Assembly (NCBI GenBank): GCA_023897205.1
Contig: JAHWDD010000006.1
Coordinates: forward strand, 2,356,001 to 2,420,000
Direction: 5' to 3'
Source of the DNA: Exophiala sp. HKRS030
Lineage: Eukaryota > Ascomycota > Eurotiomycetes > Chaetothyriales > Herpotrichiellaceae
DNA length: 64,000 nt
The position numbers and the translations under genes were made by a program. Positions 53,891 through 64,000 of the stretch are shown here, one piece after another; position 1 is the first letter of the stretch; the number at the start of each line of letters is the position of its first letter. The notes under the pieces are model-generated. The model was not told where the DNA came from and did no database searches. It was given only the letters and a program-made list of their open reading frames with translations.

Positions 53891-54586
53891 ATGCAACTAT
53901 ACAATCTCACCACTCGTTTACAATCAGTACAACGACAACCACCCGGGAATTTGTGGTCGTCATACGCCTTGTTCATTTTCGTCGCTTGCTGTTGTATCGG
54001 GATCCTCGTCAAGCTACTGAAAAGACGCGAGCCTCGCTCCATACGGTCTCTCCAGGCCGAAAATAGCTTGTTACCAACCACGTCGAAAGATTTGAACCGG
54101 AACCTGGGACAAAGTGACACGGTCACAAAAGGCAACGACAAAACATACAACGCGTACCTCCGATATCATCATCTGGGGTGGCAACCTGTCGGAGGGGAAA
54201 CCATGGCCCCGGAAAAGAAGTCGCCGTCAACGAAGATGACCGGCGGTGTTGCGAGACCGGATGACGACAACACGAACCAAGTTCGACCCAGGGATGGATC
54301 GAATGCGAACAACACCGAAACGAACGCAGATACGGCAGAGACACAACCTGAAGCAGAAGAAACGCAAACGCAAGCCAAAAAGAGCCCGTTTTCTGAACCT
54401 TGTGAACCGATGCCGGTTGAGGAAGAAGAACCACCGTGGAGAAGACACTCCTACCCAAGAGATCAAACGATTCCGGGACCTTTGAGAAAGGACTCGACGC
54501 ACCATGAAATGGAGCATGTCCCTGACGAATTCCACGCCGGTATAATATGGAGACGAAGGACAATTGTATTCGAGGGCAAAGCTTAG
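53891..54586 (+). CDS. Small single-pass membrane protein, unknown function
   Basis: This is an intronless frame of 231 aa. Residues 22-43 (WSSYALFIFVACCCIGILVKLL) form one membrane helix followed by a basic KRREPR stop, so the N-terminus is probably luminal and the long tail cytosolic. The tail is polar and disordered, with Asn/Thr/Glu-rich segments and an acidic EEEEPPWRRHSYPRD block. It ends in EFHAGIIWRRRTIVFEGKA, an ordered-looking strand. No enzyme motif is visible. The hydrophobic segment and sustained open frame on one strand support a real gene, but the opposite strand also has frames of 100-170 codons, so support is moderate. I do not recognise the family. Confidence 0.6.
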   Translation: MQLYNLTTRLQSVQRQPPGNLWSSYALFIFVACCCIGILVKLLKRREPRSIRSLQAENSLLPTTSKDLNRNLGQSDTVTKGNDKTYNAYLRYHHLGWQPVGGETMAPEKKSPSTKMTGGVARPDDDNTNQVRPRDGSNANNTETNADTAETQPEAEETQTQAKKSPFSEPCEPMPVEEEEPPWRRHSYPRDQTIPGPLRKDSTHHEMEHVPDEFHAGIIWRRRTIVFEGKA

Positions 54587-55221
54587 AAACTCGACTTACT
54601 ATGTCCTCTACATACACACACACACACAACAAGATATTGAACATTTTGCTCTTGTTCTCTCTGATGAAGACAAAAAAGAATCAATGATGCAGGGTTGTGG
54701 TGTCTGTCGCCCAATGACAAGTCAAGGAACGCCGAACGTGACCGGTTTTGATGGTCTGATCTCGAGATAACCCCTCCTTGATTGGTGGTATCGGCAGATT
54801 TGATTATGACTCTGTTTTATGAAACACGATGAATGAGGTTTTGGGATGGGAGGTTTGTTGTTTACTGTTGATTCCCAAGGTAGCTCTGACGAAACGAGCA
54901 ATTTGCAATGGGTTTCCCTGCGGACATGAGGAGCAAGCATGTGGTCATGTGGTTTCTTGACGAATATTATCATAGCCTTGAGCACACAGCAATAAATTCA
55001 AAGTCTGGACTAGTGCAAAGCCATGCCTGCGTGCTGTGGGCCAGTCCCCAATGTATGGTATCGTGGACGACCCTTTGCATTTGTATACGACGCCAGGACT
55101 TTTTCCCCCGTAGTTTTGGCGGGTAGTTCTGGAGATTGAATAGAACCCGATCTCGTTCATGACCTTGTCCAGGTTGTGTCTTCCTGCTAGTGATTCTGAT
55201 TCGTTCGGTAAGTGTCCCCTG
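54587..55221. other. Intergenic region between convergent gene and pseudogene
   Basis: A short CA run occurs at about 54615-54630. No coding signal is recognised. Confidence 0.5.
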
Positions 55222-56242
55222 TCAAGAACTTTCGATCGCTAGTTTCAGGAACAAGTCGCCCGTCGTACCGACGAAGACGACTTGAACCGCAACAAATCTG
55301 GGACGAGGAACAGGTTGTAAGTGCAAACATCCCACGTAGGTAGAGAAATAAGTCCCGAGTATGTATTTTCAGGGAGGTGACAACTACTTAAATGGCCTCG
55401 GTCATGGCGGCGAGACAGAGGCAAAACACCGCGGTGAAGGCCGCCGTCAAGCCGACGCGGATCGAGATGGTCTGGACGGCATTTGAGTGCCACAATGGGC
55501 AAGACCGAGAACAGGCAAGAAACCACGGTCGCAAAGATGTTGACGGCTCTCATGATTTTCCAGTCGGAGTAAGTCTGTGGTTCCCGTGACGGGGTCCCAA
55601 TCCACCGAGGCCTCGTGCGACGGTAGTAGGGAAGAAGTTTTCCAGCAATCCATGTACTGGTGGAGTCGTATCGGAACTTGTTATCGGTGGCCGTGACGAG
55701 GTCGTTTCCGTGAACCTCGCTCCAAGCGTGGCAGTCGTCGCTTTTGATCGGCCGTCCTCCCAACTTCGGGTGCTCGCGCCAGTCACGAAAGAGGTCGACC
55801 TTGTATTTGGTAGGCTTCTCCAATAATGAGAGCTTGTGTTGCTGGAGGAGAGCCTCATCTGGGTGGGCAGGATTCAGCATGGCGATCGAGCCAAGATGTG
55901 CTGCTGGCGGCACACGGGTATTGGACCCTTTTGGGGCTGATGCCACATACTGTATTCTTTCAGCACAGCCCTGATCTCCATGATCTTTTTGAACTGTTCA
56001 TCGTTTGATTCTTTTAACAAGGGCCAGTGGCTTGTCCGTGAGCTCCGGGCGGGAACCTGGAGAGCTTGTCTTTTCGAATGATCTCCTTCAACCCCTGCTC
56101 AAGTTGCGTGAGTTCAGCCTGGAAGTAAAGGAGGTTCTGGAAGTTCAAGCCCTTGAAGCTGCGGAAGATGGCATATTCATTGTGGCGGGACATCAAATGC
56201 GCAACTTTTGGCATACCCATCTAGGCCTCCGAAAGATGTCAT
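55222..56242 (-). pseudogene. DUF6594-family membrane protein gene with several frameshifts
   Basis: Pieces of one DUF6594 protein lie in order on the minus strand but in different frames. ATG at 56242 starts MTSFGGLDGY; one extra base (within TATGCC) is needed to reach PKVAHLMSRHNEYAIFR. A second shift lies between KEIIRKDK and KESNDEQFKKIMEIR. A normal intron (GTATGT to CACCCAG, around 55940-55870) then joins KEYN to EALLQQHKLSLLEKP. The membrane part begins VNIFATVVSCLFSVLPIVAL; an extra A at 55482-55484 shifts the frame before AVQTISIRVGLTAAF. An extra T in ATTTAA precedes the last intron, after which FVAVQVVFVGTTGDLFLKLA completes the usual C-terminal helices and stops at 55222. The three shifts I can place are single-base gains, two of them in homopolymer runs, so sequencing error is possible; four disruptions in 1 kb favour a decaying gene. 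Confidence 0.75.
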
Positions 56243-56761
56243 TGTGGCGGCCTTGTGGAAGTCCGCTTCTGTGTTTGTTCTTTGCGCAATGATTTTAAAC
56301 CAGGACCATCTCTGAATGTCTCGCCAACAATTTTCTCGTGATTGGCTGCGAGGCGGGCAGTGCTGCCCTTGATAGGAAAAACGACCAGCCACGAACAGCG
56401 TACATGTTGGGCATTGGTAGGCTTTGCATGCCTACTCAGAATCGTGCAGCTCATGACCTAGGAGTTACACAAGTCAGAAGTATAAGAGAGTCGTTCAGTC
56501 TTGACCTGAGGTCCACTTCTTCTGCACCAGTTTCCCCGGGTATTCTTCTCTATCTAAATAGGTCCGAAAATATGTCCGCCATGAGAACAAAAGGTCAATG
56601 TCAAAAAGTTCGATTTCAAGAAGATCAATTTTCAGAAGGTCAAGCTCGAGGAGATCAACGCTGTGAAACCTAGACATTAGTGCGGTCAGGAAAAACACCC
56701 AAAGTAATAAGCATTGGAAATTGACTCCTGTTCTTTGGCAGACTAAGCTAACACGCTCCAG
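56243..56761. other. Region between DUF6594 pseudogene and Trp-rich fragment
   Basis: It contains a degenerate tandem repeat of about 12 bases around 56590-56660 (TCAAAAAG/TTCGATTTCAAGAAGA-like units) that is open in all three + frames. No gene is called. Confidence 0.45.
56590..56660 (+). repeat. Imperfect AAGNTCRAT-type tandem repeat
   Basis: Units such as AAAAAGTTCGATTTC, AAGAAGATCAATTTT, CAGAAGGTCAAGCTC and GAGGAGATCAACG recur with a 12-15 base period. Minus-strand reading gives alternating Leu-Leu-Asp/Glu. Confidence 0.5.
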
Positions 56762-56964
56762 AGGATGAAAAGGCAATTGAGTTGAGTAATATGGCGAGGG
56801 TAGTTCAAGATAAGGAGATTACAGCCTGGATTGCTTGGAAGAATAAATTGAAGAAGCTTGGCTGGACATGGGACAACGAAGAGCATAACTTCTACAAGGT
56901 GGAGAACGGGATTAAGGCGTGGTATCAGGGTAAACGCCCAGACCTAGAAAAGAGAGTGGACTGA
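56762..56964 (+). CDS. Trp-rich coding fragment, likely last exon of an undefined gene
   Basis: An open frame continues from a candidate acceptor (branch GCTAAC, acceptor CTCCAG ending at 56761) and encodes about 67 residues: EDEKAIELSNMARVV, then ITAWIAWKNKLKKLGWTWD and KVENGIKAWYQGKRPDLEKR. Four Trp and evenly spaced charged residues suggest a real helical peptide. It could begin at the ATG at 56791, which would make a 57-residue protein. The upstream exon is not identifiable. It may be a remnant, as it lies beside a pseudogene. Confidence 0.35.
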
Positions 56965-57714
56965 TTCTGCCTCAGAAGAATGGGCCTAGTTGCCTTTTCA
57001 GATAGTTCAATTGCGGGAGGGCAAGGCTTGCCTGGTCGATCAGGCATATATAAGTAGTTAAGGTAGCGAGGCTGGGTTACGCCTGCTGGGGAGGGGGGGA
57101 TAGGGGGGGGGGGGCTAGCATTTGCACGTGAAGGTGCGTCGAACCTTCTATAGCTGCGGCTTATCCTTGACGTTGATTCATGCATGTACTCCGTATTGAA
57201 TAGTTTATTCGAACTGGCTGAGGCCTTGAATCTGGTCTGGCTTAGGTTATTTATGATCATGGCCTTGAGAATGAAGCCAAGTTTAGAAAAGTGCAGGACG
57301 TGTCTACGTGCATTGTGGGCTGGTCCTGTTACAATGAGATAACAACAGTACCGCGGAGGGCTCCCTGTTTAGCAATTGGTATATTCATACACAATACAAC
57401 AACTTATCTGTACATAACTACATGAACTCTGCCACCTAGTGAGCAGAAATGCAATTGGACAGAATCCAAGTTTTTTCGAATCGCTCAGAGTGATGAGAAA
57501 TTTGTTTCAATTTGTTCCCGAATTTTCTTTCTTGCCTCCTTTTGACAATTTCCCCTGCTGAACTACAATTAGAATTATAATATACCTTGGTTGACCTTTG
57601 GGTAGGGGTCATATTATATACGCAAACCATTTCCATTCCATCAGTCCTTCCCTTAGATTCTCAATTTGTCAATTTCAACTTCCATCTCCATCTTCACTGG
57701 AGGAGGACCCTGGT
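56965..57714. other. AT-rich intergenic stretch
   Basis: It contains a run of about 12 G near 57103-57114 and a TACTCCGTA copy at 57187-57195. Frames are short and unconvincing. Confidence 0.5.
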
Positions 57715-58760
57715 TTACTTTTCCCGCCGTCGTGTGCGACTTTTAAAGATGCGGTTGAATGTTCTCTTCACCATGGGTTTCGATTGACGATCTGGACGGG
57801 TACCAGACGCATGCTCGGTCAAGTCGCTCGAATGGTAGAGCGTTCCAGCTGCTGAATTGCCGGGCATACCGTCCGTAGTTGTATTGGCTCCTTGTTGTTC
57901 CGATTCCGGGCCTTCAGCCTGCTCGCACACGGTAGGAGGAGCGTTTCTGGCCCCAACCGCGGCGGGAGAATTTGAAGAGGGTTTCTTGTAGCCCGGGGGG
58001 TGAATTGGAGGGGACGGGTTCACGCCCAGCGGCACGCGATGCCGAGCCTCACCTCCAAAGGGAGGACTGGGGCTGTACTTGTGGGGGCCCCCGCGAACGT
58101 CGGACTCGTCTGGAACGTGAGACGGTGCGTGACGCCTCCGGGATGATAGGTCTGCGACATTGTAACGGAGTCATAGTCGTAGCCGTACCTGCTAGGAAGC
58201 ATCATGGGCGGGGGTGGCATTTGTGGCGGCAGTGCCGCCACAGCTGAAGATAAAGTCTTCCAGGCCGATGGCGGACAACTAAACGAACTCAGACTCTGTG
58301 GACGAATCTGTGGACCGTCGTTTTCGTTTCGAGGAACGCTGTGGCTGTCGCGGTGGTCTTCTTTTTGAGTGAGCGCTTCGCTTTCTGCTAAACCTGAAGA
58401 TGATCCAGTGGCGGGCCGATCCGTCGATGGATCCTCGGAAGGAGAAGTAGAATAAGAAGTGGAGGAATCCCTCTTGAAAGACTTTTGCGACTTCTGAGAC
58501 GGCGACGTGTCAAGCTGATGATAAGCGGTGGACACTCCTTGGAATTTCGACGACGATCTCGATCGAGGTGATCGACTAACGGCTTCAGATGGCGAAAGAA
58601 GCCATTTCTGGTTGAATTTCGGAGTGTACTTGGGTCGAGGGGATGATGATGAAGATGCAGACGAGGAAGAGAGTGTAGGCTTCGTCGACGAAGGTGTTGG
58701 AAGTGGTGCTTCGGAGTAGACATCGTCAACTAATACCACGCAGCCACCCTCCTCGGGCAT
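57715..58760 (-). CDS. Low-complexity Ser/Pro-rich protein, two-part gene model
   Basis: The first part (58760-58053) starts MPEEGGCVVLVDDVYSE. It is Ser-rich with SPSEAVSRSPRSRSSSKF-type blocks and a Pro/Met stretch (PPQMPPPPMMLPSRYGYD). The second part (57984-57715) contains KPSSNSPAAVGARNAPPTV and ends in a basic KRTFNRIFKSRTRRREK tail. A GTGAGG donor at 58052 and a weak AAG acceptor at 57985 would join them in frame (325 aa). Alternatively, one base shift near 58125 would open a Pro/Gly-rich frame (PDESDVRGGPHKYSPSPPFGG) that runs straight into the second part with no intron. I cannot decide between these. The basic C-terminus might bind membrane or nucleic acid. No family is recognised. 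Confidence 0.45.
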
Positions 58761-59406
58761 GTTGTTGGACTTAAGAGTTCACGGACTATCTGATCGCGAC
58801 TGCACAAATGATAGGTGATGATGTTTGGTGGCCTGGAGATTCTGGCTCGCAAAAGGCGTCCGTGAGGTTGCTAGGTAAGATTATTTGCGTTTGCACGATC
58901 TGCCTTACGACTGCGTGATTGATTTGAGTTGCCGGTTTTTGTGAATACAGATACTCGGAGGATCTGACAGCGTGTACAGGAAGAAGCAATGATATATTGG
59001 ATGGGTTACCCTGAGGTGTCAATCAGAGTGGAGACGCTTCAGTGGGCTTTGGGCTCTTCAAATAGGACGAGCCGGCCAGTGTTACTTGGGGAGTCTGGGG
59101 TGTGTGCACTCCGGACACACCTCGCTTAAGCATCTACAGCACAGCAGTGTTCAGCCCCAGAGCCCCAGGTCAAGGCAAGCGTCGTACCATGAGGCTGTGT
59201 TTGAGGCTGCATTTGAGGCTGCAAAAACCCCCTCGCCTAGTTCTGATGGCAGAGGCGGTGGCAGTGCTTCCCAATCTACATCGAGAGAGCCATCAAAGGG
59301 CTACAGAGTACTCAACTTCAAGCTCTGCACGTCCTGTTCGATAACGATTGATTTCCTTCCCGTTCATTCACCATCCATACATCTTAATCTTTCCTAGTCG
59401 ATTCTA
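58761..59406. other. Divergent promoter region upstream of the CorA-like gene
   Basis: It has only short frames and pyrimidine-rich DNA in the last 80 bases before 59407. Two adjacent near-copies of GAGGCTG(C/T)RTTTGAGGCTGC occur around 59192-59222. Confidence 0.5.
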
Positions 59407-61021
59407 ATGGCGACGGGCACCGCATGGCGGCAATGGGTAGAGACGAGGGACACATACTCGCCCCAGCTTGAACATGGCAGGTCCATCAGTCAGGCATTGA
59501 AAAGCTTCGACGAGAACCTGCTTGCACAACGAACCGCAATCTGGTCTGTACGTGCGACACGATCCACACGGACGATACATCCAGGTCAAGTCGACGATGC
59601 CCGGCTGTCTCAGCTCCTGGAGAGTCGTGCACAAGAACGGCCCCTCTACGACATGTTCTTCATCAATCGATTTCTGGTTCAAAATCCTCGAGAGCCTGTC
59701 CCTAGCGACGCTCATCGGCTTCTCATATCCAAGGATGCTTTCCAACTGTTGATGTCATGTTGCTCGGTACCTCCGTCTTTCTTGTTCGCTCTCAGTCGCT
59801 ATTATTATCCCAATGGACGTGGCTTCCAGCGCCGTCACGAGGAAAGTAACAACACAAACAACAACAGAAGCAGCAGCAGCGTATCCAGTCAGTGGTATTT
59901 CCTCCCATTTCGAGTCCAAGTGCCCTGTACCGATATGCGCGATAGCCACGAAAACACGAGAACAGGGCGGAACCAAATGAATCCTTTCCACTATCTGCAT
60001 CTACCCAACCAGGAAGTTGACATTCGAGGATCCCAGATTGCCGTCTACGTCGAGTACAACAAGCACACGGATGTGACGACGGCCATCTGCGTCAATTTCA
60101 TGGACGGCAGATGGCGCGTGCTCGTCGAAGAGCCACAAACTCGTATCTTGGAGGCTCTGATGCATTCTTCGGCCCACCTAGGTCCCATGTGGATACATTT
60201 GATCCTGTTCACGACCGTCACGAGATGGTGGAACAACTCCCTCCATTCTGTCAATGAGCAATTGATCGCTTACGAGCTCGAGCTGCAGGATAAATCCGAG
60301 GACGCCAGCCCTCCCAACATCTTTTACGGTAATATCAGCAAGGCCTTGCACGCCATGGCGGCGCACGTTCATCGATACGGGACCGAAATGGACTCCATAC
60401 AGAGCACAACCTCTGAGATGGCTGGCTTGTGTCTCGAAGCGCTGAACGGAAACGACGGCGTCGCCGTTGCAAACTTTGCCCAACTATCGAGCCAGATCAC
60501 GGCGACCAAATCCTTCGTGAGTGAATTGGAAAAGAAGATTCAAAACTTGCTCGCGCTGGTAAGTACTAATACATCGTCTTTGTCTTCTCCACTGAGCGAA
60601 CCCTTGCTGTGCTGGTGCTATCAACTTGCTGACTATCAAGTGATAGCTTTTCAACCGCATGCAAATCACAAACGACCGCCGTATGGTGGCCATTTTGGAG
60701 GCCGCCCAAGATGAGGCGGCGTACTCTCGTCAGATTGCCGAACGGTCTCAACAGCTTTCGGAAGATATGAAAAAGGACAGTGTGTCGATGAAGACGATAG
60801 CAATCCTGACCATGTTCTTTTTGCCGGCGACTTCATTCGCCGCCATCCTTGCGATGCCGTTCTTTGCGACCAACAAATACCTGTCCGATGGCAGAACCGT
60901 GTGGATTTGGATCGTTCTCACCCTGCCGACGACAGCAATGGCGTATGCCGTTTACTACTTGCGGAACAAACGAGAGCTGGAGAAAGCCCAGGAAAAAAAG
61001 GGACGCCTTCGTGCTGTATAA
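59407..61021 (+). CDS. CorA-like divalent-cation-channel family protein
   Basis: Exons are 59407-60558 and 60647-61021. The intron is 88 nt with GTAAGT, GCTGAC and GATAG, and the product is 508 aa. Reading through the intron stays open for 52 more codons, so a single-exon call would lose the membrane part. The N-domain is soluble (DMFFINRFLVQNP, RYYYPNGRGF, then WYFLPFRVQVPC). Long helices follow (ITATKSFVSELEKKIQNLLAL joined to LFNRMQITNDRRMVAI). Two C-terminal membrane helices start at SMKTIAILTMFFLPATSFAA and VWIWIVLTLPTTAMAYAVYY. The first ends in MPFFATNKY where true CorA has GMN, so Mg2+ selectivity is doubtful. Such proteins are numerous in filamentous ascomycetes; transport is inferred from the family. 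Confidence 0.88.
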
Positions 61022-61827
61022 GCAAGGAACCAGATGAAGCAGAGAAACCATAGTAAGCAGTAGAAGATAGGAATGGATCGTAAATCTGAACTCGGAGAGT
61101 TCTCGCGAAATTTTCTAAACCAACACTATAAAGTCGTGGTGTCTTGGGTACACTGTCTGGCGTTGGTGCGCTACGGCTTGGGCGTGCGAGAAAGGTCCGC
61201 GTTCAGACAACGTAGAAGAAACGGACGAGGTCAGTGGCGGGCTGTGTGTTGTGCCTGTTTGTCACTGGCTCAATTAATCGATGGCTGCATACCCTAGCAA
61301 GGTCATTGGACAAGCAATAAGCGAACAGTGCCCTGTGACATTCGCCAAAATCACCCTTACCAACTCCCCTCCAGAGTCTCAGACATGAACAGTTGCATGG
61401 ATGACTCCACTGCGCGCACCTCTATTTGCTCATGCAGTCCTTTTGATCACTGTTGGTGGACTGGGACAGCTTGGCTTTCATTCATCTGCCCAAACAGCCA
61501 CCTCGCTAAATGTCGAAAGGCTGTGAATTTCCAGACCGCATGCAGCGAAATGGGCGGTGGCTGTAACATGCATGCTGACGTTGACAGGGACCTTTTCTCT
61601 TCTGGCGGTTTGTGCAAACCCTGGGACTAACCTGGAGAGAAGGCTGTGCTTCAAGAAGGTGTTAATTGTAGAAAGTATGAACTACCGGATACTTCCATCT
61701 TGTGTGATTTCTTAATTTTTCCATATATTTTGCTCTCAAATACTCCGTACGTTGAATTCGAGTTCCACAGTAGCTTCGAGTTGACTCTTTGACAAGCGAG
61801 CTAGAAGACGGCCGACATCGAACAACA
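61022..61827. other. Intergenic region between CorA-like and VWA genes
   Basis: A TACTCCGTA copy lies at 61741-61749, about 80 bases before the next start codon. A 100-codon Cys-rich + frame (61328-61630) has no signal peptide or family match and is not called. Confidence 0.5.
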
Positions 61828-64000
61828 ATGAAGAATGTCTCTTCGACGCCCACGGCTCAGACGAAACCTCTCGAAACCAGCGATGATCTTTCCATACTCC
61901 GAGACTTGAGAAGTGGGTATACGCTGGCAATGAGACAGTATTAGTATCACTGATGATTTGCTCCATTACAGAACGAAGGGACCAGAGGCCAGCTTCAGAG
62001 ACAAGCTCGAGGGCCAACCAGTCTGAGTACAGTCCGACGGCGCGGCTACAGCCTCCCAGTAAGAGCATGCCGTCAGAGCCGAACTCCGTTGGCTACCCAG
62101 AGGAGAAGTCTGTTCAAGCCATTGGACAAGAAACTGAACGCGTGCTCAGGGAACATGTTGTCACCGGGAGCGGTGCCACCCCAGAAGCCGCACCATCGAC
62201 CCCTTACAAGCAGGTGCAGGTTGCGTTTGCGATAGATGTCTCCTACAGCACGGAAGGAGGTGTTCTCGAGCAGGAGAAGCAAGCAACACTGAAGCTCGGC
62301 GCCCATTTAGAGGCTCCGGCAAGGGATCGGGCGCAAATACTTCCATGGACTTCGATTGCACTTCCGCCCGTCGGGCTGTCTGACATTCAAAGCCTGAGGC
62401 CGATGGGAGGCACCAATCCCACTGTCCTGAACACCGCCGACCCGCATCAACGTATACTCCAACAGTGCTCCCTCTGGTTCCTTCTCACCGACGGCATGAT
62501 TGAACAGCCCACAGTGAGGGAATTTGCAGTTGGGATAGGTGAGAATGGTCTGCACGGAAAGGCCTGCGTGGTGATCCTCTTTGGGTATCGACCTTACCGG
62601 CCCGTTCAGTGTAATATTTCCGTCGGACAATCCGTCTTCGCGCTTGCTCCGCATTGCGCGTTTCTCTTCCACGACGTTTCGAACGGAGAAGTCTTCGTCT
62701 TCCAATGCAAAGGATGCTTCCGCTCTCTCCTCCCCGAGGAGAACATGGAGGTCATCTTGACTCCGGAGACCACTTGGGATCAGCTGCCGCGACTCTCTTA
62801 TGATCGATTGGCCGAGCTCTCCATCCCCAAACCACGTCAGATCGCCTCGAACGCAGTCTTCCTGGCGAGCGGCAGAGTGGTCAACCTGGAAGACATGTAC
62901 GGTGAACGCCTTGGGCAAGACGTCTCAGACGAAATCCTCGGTAACGATGACAACTTGAAATCCGTGTTGCTTGCTGCCCAAAGCAGAGGGAAGAGCAGGG
63001 AGATTGAGCACTGGGTCTCCAAGCAAAGGATGTCGAAAAGGGCGACCGAATATCTTGATCGACCGGACATTGACGGTGCGGCTTCCAAATTGATCTCGAG
63101 ACTCCTGGAGGCGACCAAGGCAGATCCTCGCGATCCAGTCTTGGAGAAGGACCTTAGGAAGCAGTTGAGAGATGCGCACGACAGAAATCTGCGTTGGTTC
63201 ATGCAATCGGTCCGCCGTGAGCAAGAGAAGATCCGTCAACGCAATACAATCGTGAGCGATGCATTGGAGAGAGTCAAATTGAACAGAAAGAGTCCAGGTT
63301 CTCCAATCATGATGAGCCCTGTCTCACCTCGCCCCGGGCAATCTGGGCCACGGGAACAGACTTCGCAAGCATATGCGGACTGGGGGTCGCATGCTCATAC
63401 AAAAGATATTCATGTCCCTCCCGACCCACCGAGGCTATCACATCGTAAACTACATCTGCCAATCCGAAAGGGAACAGCCAATGGCTCGGGGAAGCTCGCA
63501 AACTTCTATCCTGCACAGGGTTCGTATTCAGAACATCAAGGCCGGGCCCAAGATCTCACCTCAAGATCAAGCTCAAGCCCAAGCAGTCCCGCATATCAGT
63601 CGTATAACAGAACGTCACCCTTCTTTACAAACCCGGATGTGTCGGACTTGCTGTATATGAAAGGATACAAGCTGAACTCGGGCCCGTCATCTGCACCTCC
63701 TTTCCAGGGCCGTTGCAATCTGTGCGAGGACGACAATTCACCGTTGGCCCTTCTCCTCAAGGCCAAGCCCGACGACTACGAGACCGAGGGCGGTTTTCCC
63801 AACCCAGGCAGCAATTGCATGATCAAATACCCCTTCGCCATGGGCAACTTCCCGGAAACAGACATCATCTCGTCATTCCTCTGTTGCGAGAAATGTGCCT
63901 CATTCGTCTCCCGCATCGGAACCTCACCACTCGACGAAGCCATCACAGGTGCCATCCCGCTTGTGCCACTGTCCAACGAAATGAACCGGGACAGTGTGCT
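61828..64000 (+). CDS. Cytosolic VWA-domain protein (3' end outside window)
   Basis: Exon 1 (61828-61912) is joined through a GTGGGT donor and a TTACAG acceptor (59 nt intron) to an open frame from 61972 that runs off the right edge, at least 704 aa. The frame is free of stops throughout. After a disordered Ser/Arg-rich head comes a VWA domain: FAIDVSYSTEGG carries the DxSxS metal site, followed by AQILPWTS, RPMGGTNP (the Thr of the metal site) and SLWFLLTDGMI (TDG). Blocks CNISVGQSVFALAPHCAFLF and DVSNGEVFVFQCKGCF follow. A helical region and a Pro/Ser linker precede a Cys-pair module (CNLCEDD, then CCEKC) that may bind zinc. There is no signal peptide. It resembles large fungal VWA proteins of unknown role; it is unrelated in sequence to the secreted VWA protein at 4855. 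Confidence 0.85.

Noticed and set aside
60559..60714. Extension of the CorA-like first exon to a stop at 60714
   Set aside because: The sequence has GTAAGT, GCTGAC and GATAG splice signals, and splicing restores the helices and two membrane segments of the family.
61328..61630. 100-codon Cys-rich + frame that could be a small secreted protein
   Set aside because: It has no signal peptide, its Cys are not in a known pattern, and it lies in the promoter of the VWA gene.
1..64000. tRNA genes, rRNA, CRISPR arrays, complete transposons
   Set aside because: Scanning for T-loop GGTTCRA-type boxes, direct repeat arrays and transposase or reverse-transcriptase motifs by eye gave nothing convincing.

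Overview
This window is nuclear DNA of a filamentous ascomycete (Pezizomycotina). Genes lie on both strands with no operons. Introns are short (about 55-130 nt), with GTRNGT-type donors and CTGAC/CTAAC branch sites. The families present are fungal: SPO7, ERV41, BUB2, DUF3433, DUF6594, DUF7924 and CorA-like proteins. Eurotiomycetes, perhaps Chaetothyriales, would fit, but that placement is inference. I see no tRNA, rRNA, intact transposon or CRISPR array.

Layout. 1-3229 (-): DUF3433 mucin-like membrane protein, cut by the left edge, with one in-frame TGA. 4855-8825 (+): secreted HET-C-like plus VWA protein with a long Ser/Thr stalk. 9904-15725: three genes linked to lipid or phosphatidate metabolism, namely a CGI-58/Cld1-like hydrolase (-), SPO7 (+) and a PAP2 lipid phosphatase (-) interrupted by an in-frame TAG. 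15981-26183 (-): a SET protein, a DCAF-like WD40 protein and a coiled-coil protein. 26184-29354 is gene-poor. 29355-38127: a disordered/helical protein (-), a SAM methyltransferase (+), a GH31 alpha-xylosidase (-) and a disordered protein (+). 39485-52000: casein kinase 1 (-), a DUF7924 protein (+), ERV41 (+), BUB2 GAP (-), a MATE transporter (+) and pyruvate decarboxylase (+). 53891-58760: a small membrane protein (+), a DUF6594 pseudogene with several frameshifts (-), a Trp-rich coding scrap (+) and a low-complexity protein (-). 59407-61021 (+): a CorA-like protein. 61828-64000 (+): a cytosolic VWA protein running off the right edge.

Most genes are housekeeping and look independent. The one functional grouping I can argue for is the 9.9-15.7 kb lipid trio. 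The more unusual signals are two candidate nonsense codons in otherwise continuous frames, the decaying DUF6594 gene, WxDW repeats in the secreted VWA protein, and a strong excess of GTAC and of the 9-mer TACTCCGTA in intergenic DNA.
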